A stretch of 57,369 bases of DNA from Thermodesulfobacteriaceae bacterium (GTDB lineage: Bacteria; Desulfobacterota; Thermodesulfobacteria; Thermodesulfobacteriales; Thermodesulfatatoraceae). Of the stretch, positions 17,446 through 26,548 are shown piece by piece. Numbering within the stretch: the first letter of the stretch is position 1; each line of letters starts with the position of its first letter. A program made the position numbers and the translations under genes. The notes beneath the pieces were generated by a model. The model made no database searches. It was not told the origin of the DNA and saw only the letters and a program-made list of their open reading frames with translations. The stretch spans positions 1 through 57,369 of the forward strand of contig WGCA01000019.1 of assembly GCA_015494065.1 (NCBI GenBank), given 5' to 3'.

Positions 17446-18306
17446 CTACCAATCCTCTGGCAGTTGTTCCAGGAATTTTTTTATTAACGTCAAAAGTCTA
17501 CCTCCGGCCTTCTGGGCGTGGGCGATGATTTCTTCAAGGAGGATAGGCTTAAAATGGTCTGGGTCGTTTACGTTGGCAATGACCGACAGACCCAGGACTT
17601 CAAGCCCCGCGTGCTTGGCCACGATAACTTCCGGAACGGTGGACATGCCCACGGCGTCGGCCCCAATCAGCCTCAAAAACCGCGTCTCCGCCGGGGTCTC
17701 CAGACTCGGCCCAGGCACGGCCACGTAAACCCCCTCCTGCAGATAGGGAGTATCTCCAGAAACTTCTTTTAAAAGCTTGCGCCACCGCCGGCTGTAAGCC
17801 TCTGAAAGGTCCGGGAACCTGGGGCCCCAATCCTCGATGTTTGGCCCGCGCAAAGGGTTTTCCGGAATGAGGTTGATGTGGTCGGCGATGAGCATAATGT
17901 CCCCTGGCTGGTAAGAAAGGTTGAGGCCGCCGGCGGCGTTGGAAATGATGAGCAATTTGGTCCCTAAAAGGGCCATGACCCTTACCGGAAAGGTGACTTC
18001 CCTGGTGGAATAACCTTCGTAATAATGGAAGCGCCCCTGAAAGGCCGCGATCCTCTTTCCGGCTAGCTTACCCACCAAGAGTCTTCCCTGATGGCTTTCC
18101 ACTGTGGCCTGCGGGAAATGGGGAATCTCTTCGTAAGGGATCACGACCTCTTTTTCCATCTCTTCCGCCACCCCGGAAAGCCCGGTGCCCAGGATCATCA
18201 TAATCCTAGGGACTTTTTTGACCCTTTCTTTCAGAAAGTCTTTGGCCTCTTCTATCTTTTGCCGGTATTCCTCTGCTGAAAATTTCTGGTTTGCCATCTT
18301 CCTCAC
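17446..18306 (-). CDS. purine nucleoside phosphorylase (trimeric, inosine/guanosine type)
   Basis: Phosphorolysis of purine nucleosides to base and ribose-1-phosphate (salvage). 286 aa with the phosphate-binding GTGLSG near 42, SHQGRLLVG near 73, FQGRFHYYEGY near 95, the phosphate and ribose loop ISNAAGGLN near 127, and GMSTVPE near 210. These match trimeric PNP (PNP I) rather than hexameric DeoD. MTA phosphorylase is a related alternative, but the Asn in SVIAN supports 6-oxopurine use. Start: GTG 18306 or ATG 18297; GGTGAGG overlaps both and does not decide. It is followed by rng. Confidence 0.88.
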   Translation of the reverse strand: MRKMANQKFSAEEYRQKIEEAKDFLKERVKKVPRIMMILGTGLSGVAEEMEKEVVIPYEEIPHFPQATVESHQGRLLVGKLAGKRIAAFQGRFHYYEGYSTREVTFPVRVMALLGTKLLIISNAAGGLNLSYQPGDIMLIADHINLIPENPLRGPNIEDWGPRFPDLSEAYSRRWRKLLKEVSGDTPYLQEGVYVAVPGPSLETPAETRFLRLIGADAVGMSTVPEVIVAKHAGLEVLGLSVIANVNDPDHFKPILLEEIIAHAQKAGGRLLTLIKKFLEQLPEDW

Positions 18307-18307
18307 C

Positions 18308-18337
18308 TTGCCGAATAGATGGATATCTCTGTATAAT
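18308..18337 (+). promoter_or_regulatory. promoter of the sigma-54 activator gene
   Basis: TTGCCG (18308-18313), 18-base spacer, perfect TATAAT (18332-18337), 32 bases before the GTG start. The regulator is therefore probably made from a sigma-70 promoter. Confidence 0.55.
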
Positions 18338-18369
18338 GATAGCCAAATTTCCTAACGGGTATCTGGGGC

Positions 18370-19413
18370 GTGGCTTTTATCTCCCAAGAAAACCAGGAAG
18401 GTCCACTAAAGAACATTGTAGGCCAGAGTGCGGCTATCCGTCGTATCAAAGATCTCATCCTCCAAGTCGCTGATACCGACTTAAGCGTTGTTATATATGG
18501 AGAAAGCGGGGTAGGCAAGGAGGTGGTGGCCCGGACCCTTTATGCCTGTTCCCACCGGGCCAGGGGGCCCTTTGTCAAGGTAAATTGCGCGGCTATCCCG
18601 GCAGATCTGCTTGAAAGCGAGCTCTTTGGTTACGAACGAGGGGCGTTTACCGGGGCGGAACGGGCCAAACCGGGAAAGTTTGAACTGGCTAACGGGGGCG
18701 TGATCTTCCTTGACGAAATAGGGGACCTGCCCCATTCCCTTCAGTCCAAGCTCCTTCAAGTCCTGCAGGACCAGGAATTTTGCCGGCTGGGGGGCCAGCG
18801 GGAGATCAAAGTAGACGTCTGGGTAATTTCTGCCACCAACCACGACCTTGAAAAAGAAGTGGAAGAAGGAAAGTTCCGGCAGGACCTTTACTACCGCCTA
18901 AACGTGATCAAGGTCCACGTCCCGCCGCTTAGGGAAAGGAAGGAAGATATCCCGTTACTTTGCGATTACTTTGTTAAGCTTTACCGGAATAAATATAACG
19001 TGCCGGATTTTGAGCTCCCTCGCTATCTGCTGGACCTCTTTATGCAATATCACTGGCCAGGCAACGTCCGGGAGCTAGAAAATTACATCAAACGCCTGGT
19101 GGTCCTCGGTGATTTTGAAGAGGTCGAGCGGGAGATTCGTAGTTTTCAACGCGCGTTAAAACCCCAGCCCCCTCCTGTCGCCGTGGAAGACGAAACCGCC
19201 CAGAAAATCGCCCTTGAACTGGCCCGGGCGGAACAGGGGCAAGTGGCCCTAAAAGAGGTCAAGAAAAGGGTGGTGGCGCTGGTGGAGAAGAGGATTATCG
19301 ACATCGTCTTAAGACAGACGGAAGGGAATAAAAGACAGGCCGCTAACCTGCTTGGCATTTCTTATAAAGCTCTCCTTTATAAAATCCGAGAATTTGAAGA
19401 GATGGGTCTTTAG
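18370..19413 (+). CDS. sigma-54-dependent transcriptional activator without sensory domain
   Basis: Bacterial enhancer-binding protein, 347 aa. It begins almost directly with the AAA+ domain: Walker A GESGVGKE near 44, the sigma-54 contact loop GAFTGAE near 91, Walker [10 protein letters not shown] near 111, and the arginine-finger region [10 protein letters not shown] near 175. A Fis-type helix-turn-helix ends the protein ([20 protein letters not shown] near 318). No receiver, GAF or PAS domain precedes it, so control must come from a partner protein as in PspF or from expression level. Start GTG 18370 with weak GGGG upstream. No clear -24/-12 promoter was found nearby, so targets are unknown. 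Confidence 0.9.
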   Translation: MAFISQENQEGPLKNIVGQSAAIRRIKDLILQVADTDLSVVIYGESGVGKEVVARTLYACSHRARGPFVKVNCAAIPADLLESELFGYERGAFTGAERAKPGKFELANGGVIFLDEIGDLPHSLQSKLLQVLQDQEFCRLGGQREIKVDVWVISATNHDLEKEVEEGKFRQDLYYRLNVIKVHVPPLRERKEDIPLLCDYFVKLYRNKYNVPDFELPRYLLDLFMQYHWPGNVRELENYIKRLVVLGDFEEVEREIRSFQRALKPQPPPVAVEDETAQKIALELARAEQGQVALKEVKKRVVALVEKRIIDIVLRQTEGNKRQAANLLGISYKALLYKIREFEEMGL

Positions 19414-19432
19414 GTCTTTTTAGGAGTCTTTT

Positions 19433-20401
19433 ATGGCGGTTTATCTCATTACCGGTGGAGCGGGTTTTATCGGTTCCAATCTGGCGGAGTTTTTGGTGCG
19501 CCAGGGAGAGAAGGTCCGGGTGCTGGACAATTTGGTAAACGGTCGCTACGAGAACCTAGCCTTTCTAGAGACCCTTCCCGGGGCTAAGAAACGTCTCGCC
19601 TTTATTGAGGGAGACATTTGTGATCCTGAAACGGCCTATCAGGCCTGTAAGGGAGTAGATTACGTCTTACATCAGGCTGCCCTTGGTTCTGTCCCGGCCT
19701 CGGTGGAAGACCCTGAGGAATATCACCGGGTGAACGCCACCGGCACGTTGACCTTGTTGCGTGCTGCGGCCAAGGCCGGGGTGAGGCGGCTGGTATACGC
19801 GGGCTCTTCTTCGGCTTACGGTAATACCGGTGAGGAGAAACCAATCCCCAAGAAAGAAACTGACCGGCCGCAGCCCCTGTCCCCTTACGCCGTAGCCAAA
19901 CTGGCCGGTGAATATTATTGTCAAATCTTCCCCTCCCTTTACGGGCTTGAGACGGTGGTCCTGCGCTATTTCAACGTCTATGGCCCCAGACAGGACCCGC
20001 AATCCCAATACGCCGCGGTGATCCCCAAATTCATTACCGCCCTTCTTAAAGGAGAGCCGGTTACCATCTTTGGAGACGGAGAACAGACCAGGGATTTTAT
20101 TTACGTGGAAGACGTAGTAAGGGCCAACCTTTTGGCCTGCCAGGCGGACCGGAGGGCCGTAGGGCAGGTGATAAACGTCGCTAGCGGGCAGGCGGTCTCC
20201 ATAAACCAGCTCTACCAAGTGATCGCCCGCATTATTGGGTCAAACTCCGGCCCCCTTTACGCTCCACCGCGGGCCGGAGACGTACGCCATTCCCTGGCAG
20301 ATACCACCAGGGCCAGAGAAATCCTGGGCTTGAAGGAACTTATTCCTCTAGCAGAAGGGCTAAAGCGCACCATTGGCTGGTACCAGGGCCTGCTTTCCTA
20401 G
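19433..20401 (+). CDS. NAD-dependent nucleotide-sugar epimerase (UDP-GlcNAc/Glc 4-epimerase group)
   Basis: Extended short-chain dehydrogenase, 322 aa. NAD motif GGAGFIGS (8-15), catalytic Ser region AGSSSAYG near 124, and YAVAK near 152 are all present. ALGSVPASVEDP and the late GDVRHSLADT segment resemble the WbpP/GalE-like subgroup acting on UDP-GlcNAc or UDP-GalNAc rather than dehydratases. It probably supplies activated sugars for LPS or other surface glycans. It follows the sigma-54 activator by 19 bases, and its stop overlaps by four bases the stop of the opposite-strand response regulator. Confidence 0.82.
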   Translation: MAVYLITGGAGFIGSNLAEFLVRQGEKVRVLDNLVNGRYENLAFLETLPGAKKRLAFIEGDICDPETAYQACKGVDYVLHQAALGSVPASVEDPEEYHRVNATGTLTLLRAAAKAGVRRLVYAGSSSAYGNTGEEKPIPKKETDRPQPLSPYAVAKLAGEYYCQIFPSLYGLETVVLRYFNVYGPRQDPQSQYAAVIPKFITALLKGEPVTIFGDGEQTRDFIYVEDVVRANLLACQADRRAVGQVINVASGQAVSINQLYQVIARIIGSNSGPLYAPPRAGDVRHSLADTTRAREILGLKELIPLAEGLKRTIGWYQGLLS

Positions 20402-20772
20402 GTCTTCTTTTTGGCCAGGTTTCTTTTGATAGATTCCTTCAGTTCCGTAAGGTCGAAGGATTTTACGATATAATCGTCCGAAGCCCAGGAACTCAGGTCC
20501 TGTTTGAATTCCGGGTAAGCCGAACACAGGATGACGGGGAGGTGCGGATGTTTTTCTTTGATCGCGCGCAGGACTTCCAGACCGTTCATCCCCGGCATAT
20601 TTATATCGAGCACCACCAGATCCGGGGTTTCTTTTTCCACTAATTCCAGGGCTTCAGGCCCACTCATAGCTGAGATTACATCGTAGCCTTCTTCAGCCAG
20701 TTCTTCCCGGTAAAGCAGATGGATGCTCTCTTCGTCGTCTACGATGAGGATCTTGGGTTTATTCTCCGCCAT
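20398..20772 (-). CDS. single-domain response regulator
   Basis: Receiver domain only, 124 aa. Acidic pocket VDDEE (11-15), phosphoacceptor Asp56 in LVVLDINMPGMNG, switch Ser in ILCSAYPE and Lys in YIVKSFD. I start at ATG 20772 because AGGAGG (20783-20778) lies five bases upstream. A GTG at 20787 would lengthen it by five residues. It is the last gene of a long minus-strand run and overlaps galT by 14 bases. With no output domain it must act by protein contact. No histidine kinase is encoded in the window. Confidence 0.88.
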   Translation of the reverse strand: MAENKPKILIVDDEESIHLLYREELAEEGYDVISAMSGPEALELVEKETPDLVVLDINMPGMNGLEVLRAIKEKHPHLPVILCSAYPEFKQDLSSWASDDYIVKSFDLTELKESIKRNLAKKKT

Positions 20773-21787
20773 TATGGCCTCCTTCACCTAATTTTATTTC
20801 GCGCAAGAAGTGAGCTGCGTCTTCGGGGGTGGTAGGGGTGATATAGAAACCCGTGCCCCATTCAAACCCGGCGATCTGGGTGAGTTTGGGCAAGATCTCG
20901 AAATGCCAGTGATAATGTTCAAGGTAAGGTTCCCTGAGCGGAGCCGTATGTAGGACAAAATTATAGGGACAACGCGGGATAGCGGTCTGAAGGCGTTTCA
21001 GGATTTCGGAAAAGATCTCCGCCAGGGCCTGAAACTGGGCGTCGTCAATGGAGCGGTAATCGGAATGGTGTCTTTTGGGGATGACCCACATCTCAAAGGG
21101 CTGTCTAGGAGCAAAGGCACAAATGGCTACAAATTCGTGGTTTTCACAGACCACCCTGGTTCCAGTTTGCAATTCCTGGCGGATAATGTCGCAGAAAATA
21201 CACCGTTCCTTGTAGTCATAGTACAGCTTTGAGCCTTTAAGTTCCTGTGAGACCAGCAGAGGCACGATAGGCAGGGCGATGAGCTGGGAGTGGGAATGTT
21301 CAAGCGAAGCCCCCGCCGCCCGCCCCTGATTTTTAAAAATGATCACGTATCGGAAACGAGAATCCCGGGAAAGGTCTACCATCCGGTCCCGGTAGGCCCA
21401 AAAAACCTGAACTAGCCGGTCTAAAGGCATGTCAGCTAGGGTTTCGTGGTGGTTAGGGGTCTCAATAATGACTTCGTGGGCCCCTATGCCGTTCATTTTA
21501 TCGTAAATTCCCTCACCCTCCTTCCAGAGTTCTCCCTCGATGCGTAGGGCGGGGAATTTGTTGGGCACTACCCGCAGGGTCCAACCCGGACTATTGGGCG
21601 GAGCCCCCGGGGGCCGCCCGTAAGCCAGGACCTCCGGCGGGGTGGTGTACTCGTGCCCGGGACATAGGGGGCAGAACCCCCCTTTTACCTTTTCCTCTGG
21701 AACCACAAAATCGTGGGGACGTTTCCCCCTTTCTTTGGCGATAATAACCCACCGGCCCACGATGGGGTCCCTTCTTAACTCCGGCAT
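20759..21787 (-). CDS. galT: galactose-1-phosphate uridylyltransferase (or nucleotidyl-sugar phosphorylase of the GalT family)
   Basis: HIT-superfamily transferase, 342 aa (E. coli GalT 348). The active-site triad region reads SLEHSHSQL near 160, giving the two His residues with the downstream one as UMP-accepting nucleophile, in HSH rather than the usual HPH form. Zinc-site cysteines occur as CPLC near 38 and CIFC near 195. It transfers UMP between UDP-glucose and galactose-1-phosphate. In thermophiles the close relative may act as ADP- or UDP-glucose phosphorylase in glycogen metabolism, which would fit its neighbour, a GH57 alpha-glucan enzyme. Confidence 0.85.
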   Translation of the reverse strand: MPELRRDPIVGRWVIIAKERGKRPHDFVVPEEKVKGGFCPLCPGHEYTTPPEVLAYGRPPGAPPNSPGWTLRVVPNKFPALRIEGELWKEGEGIYDKMNGIGAHEVIIETPNHHETLADMPLDRLVQVFWAYRDRMVDLSRDSRFRYVIIFKNQGRAAGASLEHSHSQLIALPIVPLLVSQELKGSKLYYDYKERCIFCDIIRQELQTGTRVVCENHEFVAICAFAPRQPFEMWVIPKRHHSDYRSIDDAQFQALAEIFSEILKRLQTAIPRCPYNFVLHTAPLREPYLEHYHWHFEILPKLTQIAGFEWGTGFYITPTTPEDAAHFLREIKLGEGGHNGGE

Positions 21788-21797
21788 AAGGCCTCCT

Positions 21798-23930
21798 TCA
21801 TACCTGCCACATCACTTCCTCAAAGTTTTCGTCTGGTACGGTGAATACCAGGTTTCCACTCCGGGGAATGCGCTCCCTTATGATACCATTTTCGAAAATT
21901 TCCAAATAAAAATTTACCTTTTCTCCTACTACAAAACCGAGATTTTCAAAGGGCACGGCAAGCTCTAATATTTTTTCAAAGGCAATTCGGCCGGCCTGGG
22001 TCCCGTACAAGCGGTAAGGTCCTTTGCGTAATTTCAAGGTCCGCTGAATATCTTTGGCCTTCAACTTGAACTCCACCACTGCCTGGTGTTTGGCCCCGGC
22101 CAGGGTGACCTTGATGGTCGTTTTCTCAGAAAGATGTTCCAGGATCTTCTTTTTAAAATCAAGGCGCAGGTAGAAATTTTTGAGGTCGAAACCGAAATAA
22201 AGGGCCGTGATAAGGCTTTCGCCCAGGTACATGGCCTCCCCCAGGGAAAGGGGGCTGTATTTGCCGGCCCCGATCCATTCAAAGAAGAAGGTCTCGTTGC
22301 CGTCTATTACCGGAGAAATGAAAGCAGTGGGAATTTCTTCCGGCTCAATGGGTCTGGGCCGTCTTATGGGTTCCAAAAGATCGATCAAAGGTTCTCGCCC
22401 CAAGGCCCGGAAAAAGGCCTGGAGATGCCCGCGGAAGAGGCGGTCAAATTCCAGGTCAAAGATGCTTGAGAAGTGCTCTCCGTACCACCAGAACCAGTCA
22501 CTGCCCTCGGCCGCCATGAGGGCGTGACGCGCTTCCTCGGGAAGGTCTTCCAGTCTGTCCACCATGGACCGGCATCGGTTCAGCACCTCCCAGGCCCGGT
22601 TCTCTTCTTCATGGCCAATCCAAATATCAAAATTGGCGTTAATCCAGGAGCCGGTGTAAAGCTCCGTGATGGTCTCTGAGGGCGGGTGGGCTTTTAAGAA
22701 TTCACCGATGGTCACGGGGTCGATTTCCGGGTCTTCTGTGATTTTTTCAAAAAGGATCCTCAAGAAGTTTTTGCCCCCGTCAAGGTAATATTCCCAAGGG
22801 TTTTCACCGTCCAGAATCAAAACGAGGAAGGGGTTTTTAAGCCCTGAGGCACGGCCTAGATTCTTGGCGGTCTCTAAGAGATTGGCCACCGCTTCCTGGG
22901 CGGGAAGTTGCCGGTAGACAAAACCTATCCGGTCAGACAGTTCGTGGTGTCTGAAGACCGCCGCTATTTGGGCCCCATCATAGGAAGCCCAGTAGGGCTT
23001 TAGAAGGACTTCCGGCCCGGCTCGGCCTAAAGAACGATAAAGGATCTCTTCGTCGGTGGCCAGCCAACCAAAACCGGCCTCTGTGGCCAGTGGAATAAGT
23101 TCCGGGCAGACGGACCCTTCCGAAGGCCAGAGCCCCTGTGGGTTAAGCCCCAGGGTCTTTTGGTGAAAGGCCCGCCCTTCTTTTAACTGATAGAGGGCGT
23201 CTTCGGGATGGTGAAAGCGCGGGGGAAGAGGGGCCTGAGGCAGATTGCGCCGGGCCAAATCCGTATCAATAAGAAGGGGCAAAATGGGGTGGTAAAAAGG
23301 GGAGGCGGAAATTTCAATCTGGCCCGCCTCTGCCAGCCTACGGTAAAGGGGGATGATCTCTTTGATAATTTTGCGGTGAAGCTCAAGGAGGGCCCCCTTT
23401 TCCTCCTCGGTAAAATCCCTCCCTTTGCTTTTGAGTTCTTTTATTAAAGGTTCATCTTCGTGGGCAAAGCCCACCCAGGTAAGGTTAAACCAGACCTGGA
23501 GGTCCAGGAAATCTTGGGTGCTAAAACGCTCGCGCACCTTCTCAAGGTCGATCTTGCCTTCAGTCCCCCGTTTGCGCAGCAGCTCACTGAAACGGGGATA
23601 AGGGTGGACCATGGTGTCCCAGTGGCAGCTAAAAAAATATCCCAGGATAAATTCCTTTTCCTCTGGTGATAATTCACCGGCTGGTTTACTGGATAACTCC
23701 AGAAAAAAATCCGTTCCCCCTTCTTCGTAAAAGCGGAGCTGTTTGAGGAGGCTGGGAACCAGGTTGAAATTACTCTTGGCCCCGGGGAAACGAGAAAGGA
23801 GCGCCGGTAAATCGTAATAGGCTTTTACAGCGTGTAGTCTTACCCAGGGTAAGGCCAGCCAGCCCTTCGGCCAGTCGTAATAGAAGGGCTGGTGCATGTG
23901 CCAGAGAAAGGCAAGATGCAGTTTTTCCAT
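21798..23930 (-). CDS. glycoside hydrolase family 57 protein (alpha-glucan acting)
   Basis: 710 aa from ATG 23930; a TTG three bases before would add one residue. The start overlaps the dksA stop as TGATG, so translation is coupled. The GH57 (beta/alpha)7 barrel shows motif HMHQPFY (11-17), the nucleophile region GLWPSEGS (Glu near 268) and the acid/base region LILDGENPW (Asp near 373). About 170 C-terminal residues form a beta-rich domain. GH57 enzymes include amylases, 4-alpha-glucanotransferases, amylopullulanases and branching enzymes. No signal peptide is seen, so action on intracellular glycogen or maltodextrin is likely. Confidence 0.88.
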   Translation of the reverse strand: MEKLHLAFLWHMHQPFYYDWPKGWLALPWVRLHAVKAYYDLPALLSRFPGAKSNFNLVPSLLKQLRFYEEGGTDFFLELSSKPAGELSPEEKEFILGYFFSCHWDTMVHPYPRFSELLRKRGTEGKIDLEKVRERFSTQDFLDLQVWFNLTWVGFAHEDEPLIKELKSKGRDFTEEEKGALLELHRKIIKEIIPLYRRLAEAGQIEISASPFYHPILPLLIDTDLARRNLPQAPLPPRFHHPEDALYQLKEGRAFHQKTLGLNPQGLWPSEGSVCPELIPLATEAGFGWLATDEEILYRSLGRAGPEVLLKPYWASYDGAQIAAVFRHHELSDRIGFVYRQLPAQEAVANLLETAKNLGRASGLKNPFLVLILDGENPWEYYLDGGKNFLRILFEKITEDPEIDPVTIGEFLKAHPPSETITELYTGSWINANFDIWIGHEEENRAWEVLNRCRSMVDRLEDLPEEARHALMAAEGSDWFWWYGEHFSSIFDLEFDRLFRGHLQAFFRALGREPLIDLLEPIRRPRPIEPEEIPTAFISPVIDGNETFFFEWIGAGKYSPLSLGEAMYLGESLITALYFGFDLKNFYLRLDFKKKILEHLSEKTTIKVTLAGAKHQAVVEFKLKAKDIQRTLKLRKGPYRLYGTQAGRIAFEKILELAVPFENLGFVVGEKVNFYLEIFENGIIRERIPRSGNLVFTVPDENFEEVMWQV

Positions 23931-24292
23931 CAATCACCACGCAGTTTTTCAAGCCGTTCCTGCTCACGCTTACAATGGATACAGAGGCTGGCCTCAGGCC
24001 GGGCCTCCAGCCTCTTCTCGTCGATATCCTCGCCGCAGGCTTCACAGATCCCGTAAGAGCCTTCTTCTATGCGCCTTAGGGCGCGGTCGATCTTTTTGAT
24101 CAATTTACGTTCCCGGTCACGAATGCGCAGTTCAAAGCCACGGTCACTTTCAAAGGAGGCCTGGTCCGTAGGGTCTGGCAGCCTTTCCGGGTTATCTACC
24201 AGGTCTCCCACGGTTTTCAGGGCTTCCCGGATGAGACGCTCCCTTTTTTCCAAGAGAAGTTTGCGGAAGTGTTCAAGCTTTTCCGGTTCCAT
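23930..24292 (-). CDS. dksA: DksA/TraR-family RNA polymerase regulator
   Basis: 120-aa coiled-coil and C4 zinc-finger protein. The zinc site is Cys83/Cys86 and Cys104/Cys107 (CEAC...CIHC). The coiled-coil tip carries DPTDQAS with two acidic residues (Asp40, Asp43), as needed to enter the RNA polymerase secondary channel with ppGpp. It is shorter than E. coli DksA (151) and close to deltaproteobacterial forms. It sits between moaC (12 bases) and GH57 (1-base overlap), so a stress/nutrient regulator is co-expressed with glycogen-type enzymes and, upstream, rpoZ. Confidence 0.9.
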   Translation of the reverse strand: MEPEKLEHFRKLLLEKRERLIREALKTVGDLVDNPERLPDPTDQASFESDRGFELRIRDRERKLIKKIDRALRRIEEGSYGICEACGEDIDEKRLEARPEASLCIHCKREQERLEKLRGD

Positions 24293-24304
24293 AAGACCTC
24301 CTAA

Positions 24305-24778
24305 CTATTCCAGAATTATGGTACCGCTCTTGCCCCCGGATTTTTTCACCAGCCGGATGTCAGTGATACGAATCCCCTTATCTAAACCTTTACACATGTC
24401 GTAAATGGTAAGGGCCGCCACCGAGACCGCGGTCAAGGCCTCCATCTCCACCCCTGTCTGAGCCACGGTCTTGGCCCGGGCCTCTATTTGGAGGGAAAAG
24501 TCCTGAGGTTCTAACTCAAAATTGATTTCTACCTTGCTTAAGGGCAGGGGATGACACAGGGGGATGAGTTCCGCCGTCTTTTTGGCAGCCATAATACCGG
24601 CCACCCGGGCCACGGCGAAGAGGTCCCCCTTGGGCAGATTCTGGTCACAAACCGCCTGGAAGACCTTTTCTCCCAGAAGGACCCGTCCTTTGGCGATGGC
24701 TTCCCGGGCGGTGGAGGCCTTGGCCGAAATGTCCACCATATTGACCTTGCCGTCGGCGGTGAGGTGCGAAAACTTCAC
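24305..24778 (-). CDS. moaC: cyclic pyranopterin monophosphate synthase MoaC
   Basis: Second step of molybdenum-cofactor synthesis: converts 3',8-cyclo-7,8-dihydro-GTP to cyclic pyranopterin monophosphate. 157 aa, full length. The N-terminal [19 protein letters not shown] near 76 and the closing [20 protein letters not shown] region with the catalytic Asp and Lys are all intact. No other moa gene is in the window. The ATG overlaps the dnaJ stop by four bases (ATGA), so it is translationally coupled. Confidence 0.95.
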   Translation of the reverse strand: MKFSHLTADGKVNMVDISAKASTAREAIAKGRVLLGEKVFQAVCDQNLPKGDLFAVARVAGIMAAKKTAELIPLCHPLPLSKVEINFELEPQDFSLQIEARAKTVAQTGVEMEALTAVSVAALTIYDMCKGLDKGIRITDIRLVKKSGGKSGTIILE

Positions 24779-25884
24779 TTGGACTGCACGCTCCTCAGGA
24801 TTTTCTTGAAAAAGCCCTCTTTTTTCTCTTTTTCTATCTCGGCAAACTCGCGCAAAAGCTCTTCCTGTCTTTTGGTCAGGTCTTTCGGGATCTCTACCCG
24901 GAAGCGCAGGATAAGGTCTCCGGGCTTGCCCCCGTGCATGTCAGGCAACCCTTTGCCCTCAAGGGCCAGGGTATCTCCCGGCTGAATGCCCCGGGGCACC
25001 TTCACCTTGACCTTTTCTTCAAAGGTGGGGACCTCTATTTCTCCTCCCAGCATGGCTTCCACTACCGAGATGGGGACTTCGAGGTAAAGGTCCTTGCCCT
25101 TACGCTCAAAGAGGTCATGAGGTAGGACGTGGACCCTGAGGTAAAGGTCTCCAGGAGGCCCACCGTAAAGGCCTGCTTCTCCTTCCCCAGTAAGTTTGAT
25201 AACGGCCCCGTCTTCGATCCCTCTGGGAAGCCGGACCTTGAGTTGGCGTCTGCGGCGCAGGCGCCCTTCTCCGCGGCAGGCAGGGCAGGGGTCAGAAATA
25301 AAAGTCCCTGCGCCGTGGCAGGTGGGGCAGGTGGCACTTAGACGGAAAAATCCTTCCGTGTGTACCACGTGGCCCCGGCCCTTACAGGTGGGGCAATATT
25401 GAGGCTGCGCCCCAGGGGCCAGGCCGCTTCCTCCGCAGGTCTTACAGTTTTCGTAACGTTCTACTTCTAGAGTGATTTCCCGGCCAAAATAGACGTCTTC
25501 CAGGGAGACGGTGATTTCATAGGAGAGGTCCGCCCCCCGGCGGGGACGGCGTTCAGCCCGACGCCGGCGGGTAAATCCCCCAAACCCCCCTAAAAACTCC
25601 TCAAAAATATCTGAAAAAGCGGAAAAGATATCTTCGACGTCGGTAAAGCCGTGGTAGCCCTGGTCCTTTAGGCCAGCATACCCTCTGGCGTCATAGACCG
25701 CCCGTTTTTCCGGGTCAGAAAGGACTTCATAGGCTTCAGAAATTTCTTTGAAACGTTCTTCGGCTTCTTTGTCCCCAGGGTGAAGATCCGGGTGGTATTG
25801 CCGGGCCAAGCGCCGGTAGGCTCGCTTTATTTCTTCCTGGCTGGCGTTTCGGGGGACACCCAGGATCTCGTAATAATCTTTCAT
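24775..25884 (-). CDS. dnaJ: chaperone DnaJ
   Basis: Type I Hsp40 that delivers substrates to DnaK, 369 aa. J domain 1-70 with HPD at 31-33, a Gly/Phe region around 75-110, and four CXXCXGXG zinc repeats ([32 protein letters not shown], about 147-217). The C-terminal peptide-binding and dimerisation domains follow. No dnaK or grpE is present in the window, and no CIRCE element is seen before the operon. It follows rpoZ by five bases. Confidence 0.95.
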   Translation of the reverse strand: MKDYYEILGVPRNASQEEIKRAYRRLARQYHPDLHPGDKEAEERFKEISEAYEVLSDPEKRAVYDARGYAGLKDQGYHGFTDVEDIFSAFSDIFEEFLGGFGGFTRRRRAERRPRRGADLSYEITVSLEDVYFGREITLEVERYENCKTCGGSGLAPGAQPQYCPTCKGRGHVVHTEGFFRLSATCPTCHGAGTFISDPCPACRGEGRLRRRRQLKVRLPRGIEDGAVIKLTGEGEAGLYGGPPGDLYLRVHVLPHDLFERKGKDLYLEVPISVVEAMLGGEIEVPTFEEKVKVKVPRGIQPGDTLALEGKGLPDMHGGKPGDLILRFRVEIPKDLTKRQEELLREFAEIEKEKKEGFFKKILRSVQSK

Positions 25885-25889
25885 GACTC

Positions 25890-26159
25890 TCAGGTGGTCT
25901 TTTCGCCCGAAAGCTTGGTTAATTCTAAAAAGTCAGAAATGGAGAGTTCTTCAAGCTCACGCCCGAGCTGTTCGATATTCTCCCAGGTAACTTTGCCTGC
26001 GGCGATCTCCCGCAGGGCGCAGACGATCTCTTTGTTGTCACACTCCACCAGGGGTTTGGCACCCTTGCGCAGCTGTTTCACCCTTTGAATGGTTAAGTGA
26101 ATAAGCTTAAAGCGGCTGGGTTCCTGGCGCAGACAATCTTCCACTGTCACCCTGGCCAT
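25890..26159 (-). CDS. rpoZ: DNA-directed RNA polymerase omega subunit
   Basis: 89-aa omega subunit. It starts [10 protein letters not shown], has the conserved [19 protein letters not shown] helix, [16 protein letters not shown] near 43-58, and an acidic C-terminus. It aids assembly of beta' and contributes to the ppGpp binding site, which fits the presence of dksA in the same run. Usually found next to gmk, but here gmk is 29 kb away beside a remA-like gene. The start follows AGGAGGC. Confidence 0.93.
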   Translation of the reverse strand: MARVTVEDCLRQEPSRFKLIHLTIQRVKQLRKGAKPLVECDNKEIVCALREIAAGKVTWENIEQLGRELEELSISDFLELTKLSGEKTT

Positions 26160-26170
26160 AATAACGCCTC

Positions 26171-26398
26171 CTAATCGGTAAGGGCTTCTACTGCCTGGAC
26201 TTCCGGGACTTCTTTTTTAAGATAACGTTCAATGCCCATTTTTAAAGTATAGGTGGACATGGGGCAGCCCTTACAGGCCCCCTGGAGTCTTACTTTGACG
26301 ATGCCGTCTTCAGTCACTTCCACCAGTTCCACGTCTCCCCCGTCTGCCTGGAGCATGGGGCGTACCTTGGCTAAGGCCCTTTCTACCGCTTCGCGCAT
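26171..26398 (-). CDS. NifU-like C-terminal domain Fe-S scaffold
   Basis: 75-aa stand-alone NifU C-terminal (Nfu) domain, which holds or transfers a [4Fe-4S] cluster. The signature is [10 protein letters not shown] with Cys42 and Cys45, after [11 protein letters not shown] start at ATG 26398, preceded by GGGAGGA. The frame is open further upstream to 26593, but those extra 65 residues show no family similarity and lie across the promoter region. It is the first gene of the long minus-strand run to 20.4 kb. Confidence 0.9.
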   Translation of the reverse strand: MREAVERALAKVRPMLQADGGDVELVEVTEDGIVKVRLQGACKGCPMSTYTLKMGIERYLKKEVPEVQAVEALTD

Positions 26399-26424
26399 AA
26401 AATCCTCCCTCAGGGTTTGCCAGC

Positions 26425-26453
26425 ATTTTAATCTTCTAAAAGAAGCATGCCAA
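26425..26453 (-). promoter_or_regulatory. promoter of the nifU-rpoZ-dnaJ-moaC-dksA run, with palindromic spacer
   Basis: On the minus strand TTGGCA (26453-26448), 17-base spacer, TAAAAT (26430-26425), 26 bases before the NifU-like ATG. The spacer contains a CTTCT/AGAAG inverted repeat (26433-26445), a possible operator. Confidence 0.55.
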
Positions 26454-26490
26454 GACGAAGAGATCTTTGAATTTTGCCAGGTTTTGGCGC

Positions 26491-26519
26491 TTGTGCAAAG
26501 CCTCAAAGCGTAGTTATTA
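26491..26519 (+). promoter_or_regulatory. candidate ilvD promoter
   Basis: TTGTGC (26491-26496), 17-base spacer, TTATTA (26514-26519), 29 bases before the ilvD ATG. No T-box or peptide attenuator is apparent in the short leader. Confidence 0.35.
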
Positions 26520-26548
26520 AAGGAAAGATCCTGTTTAAGGGGGAAAAT

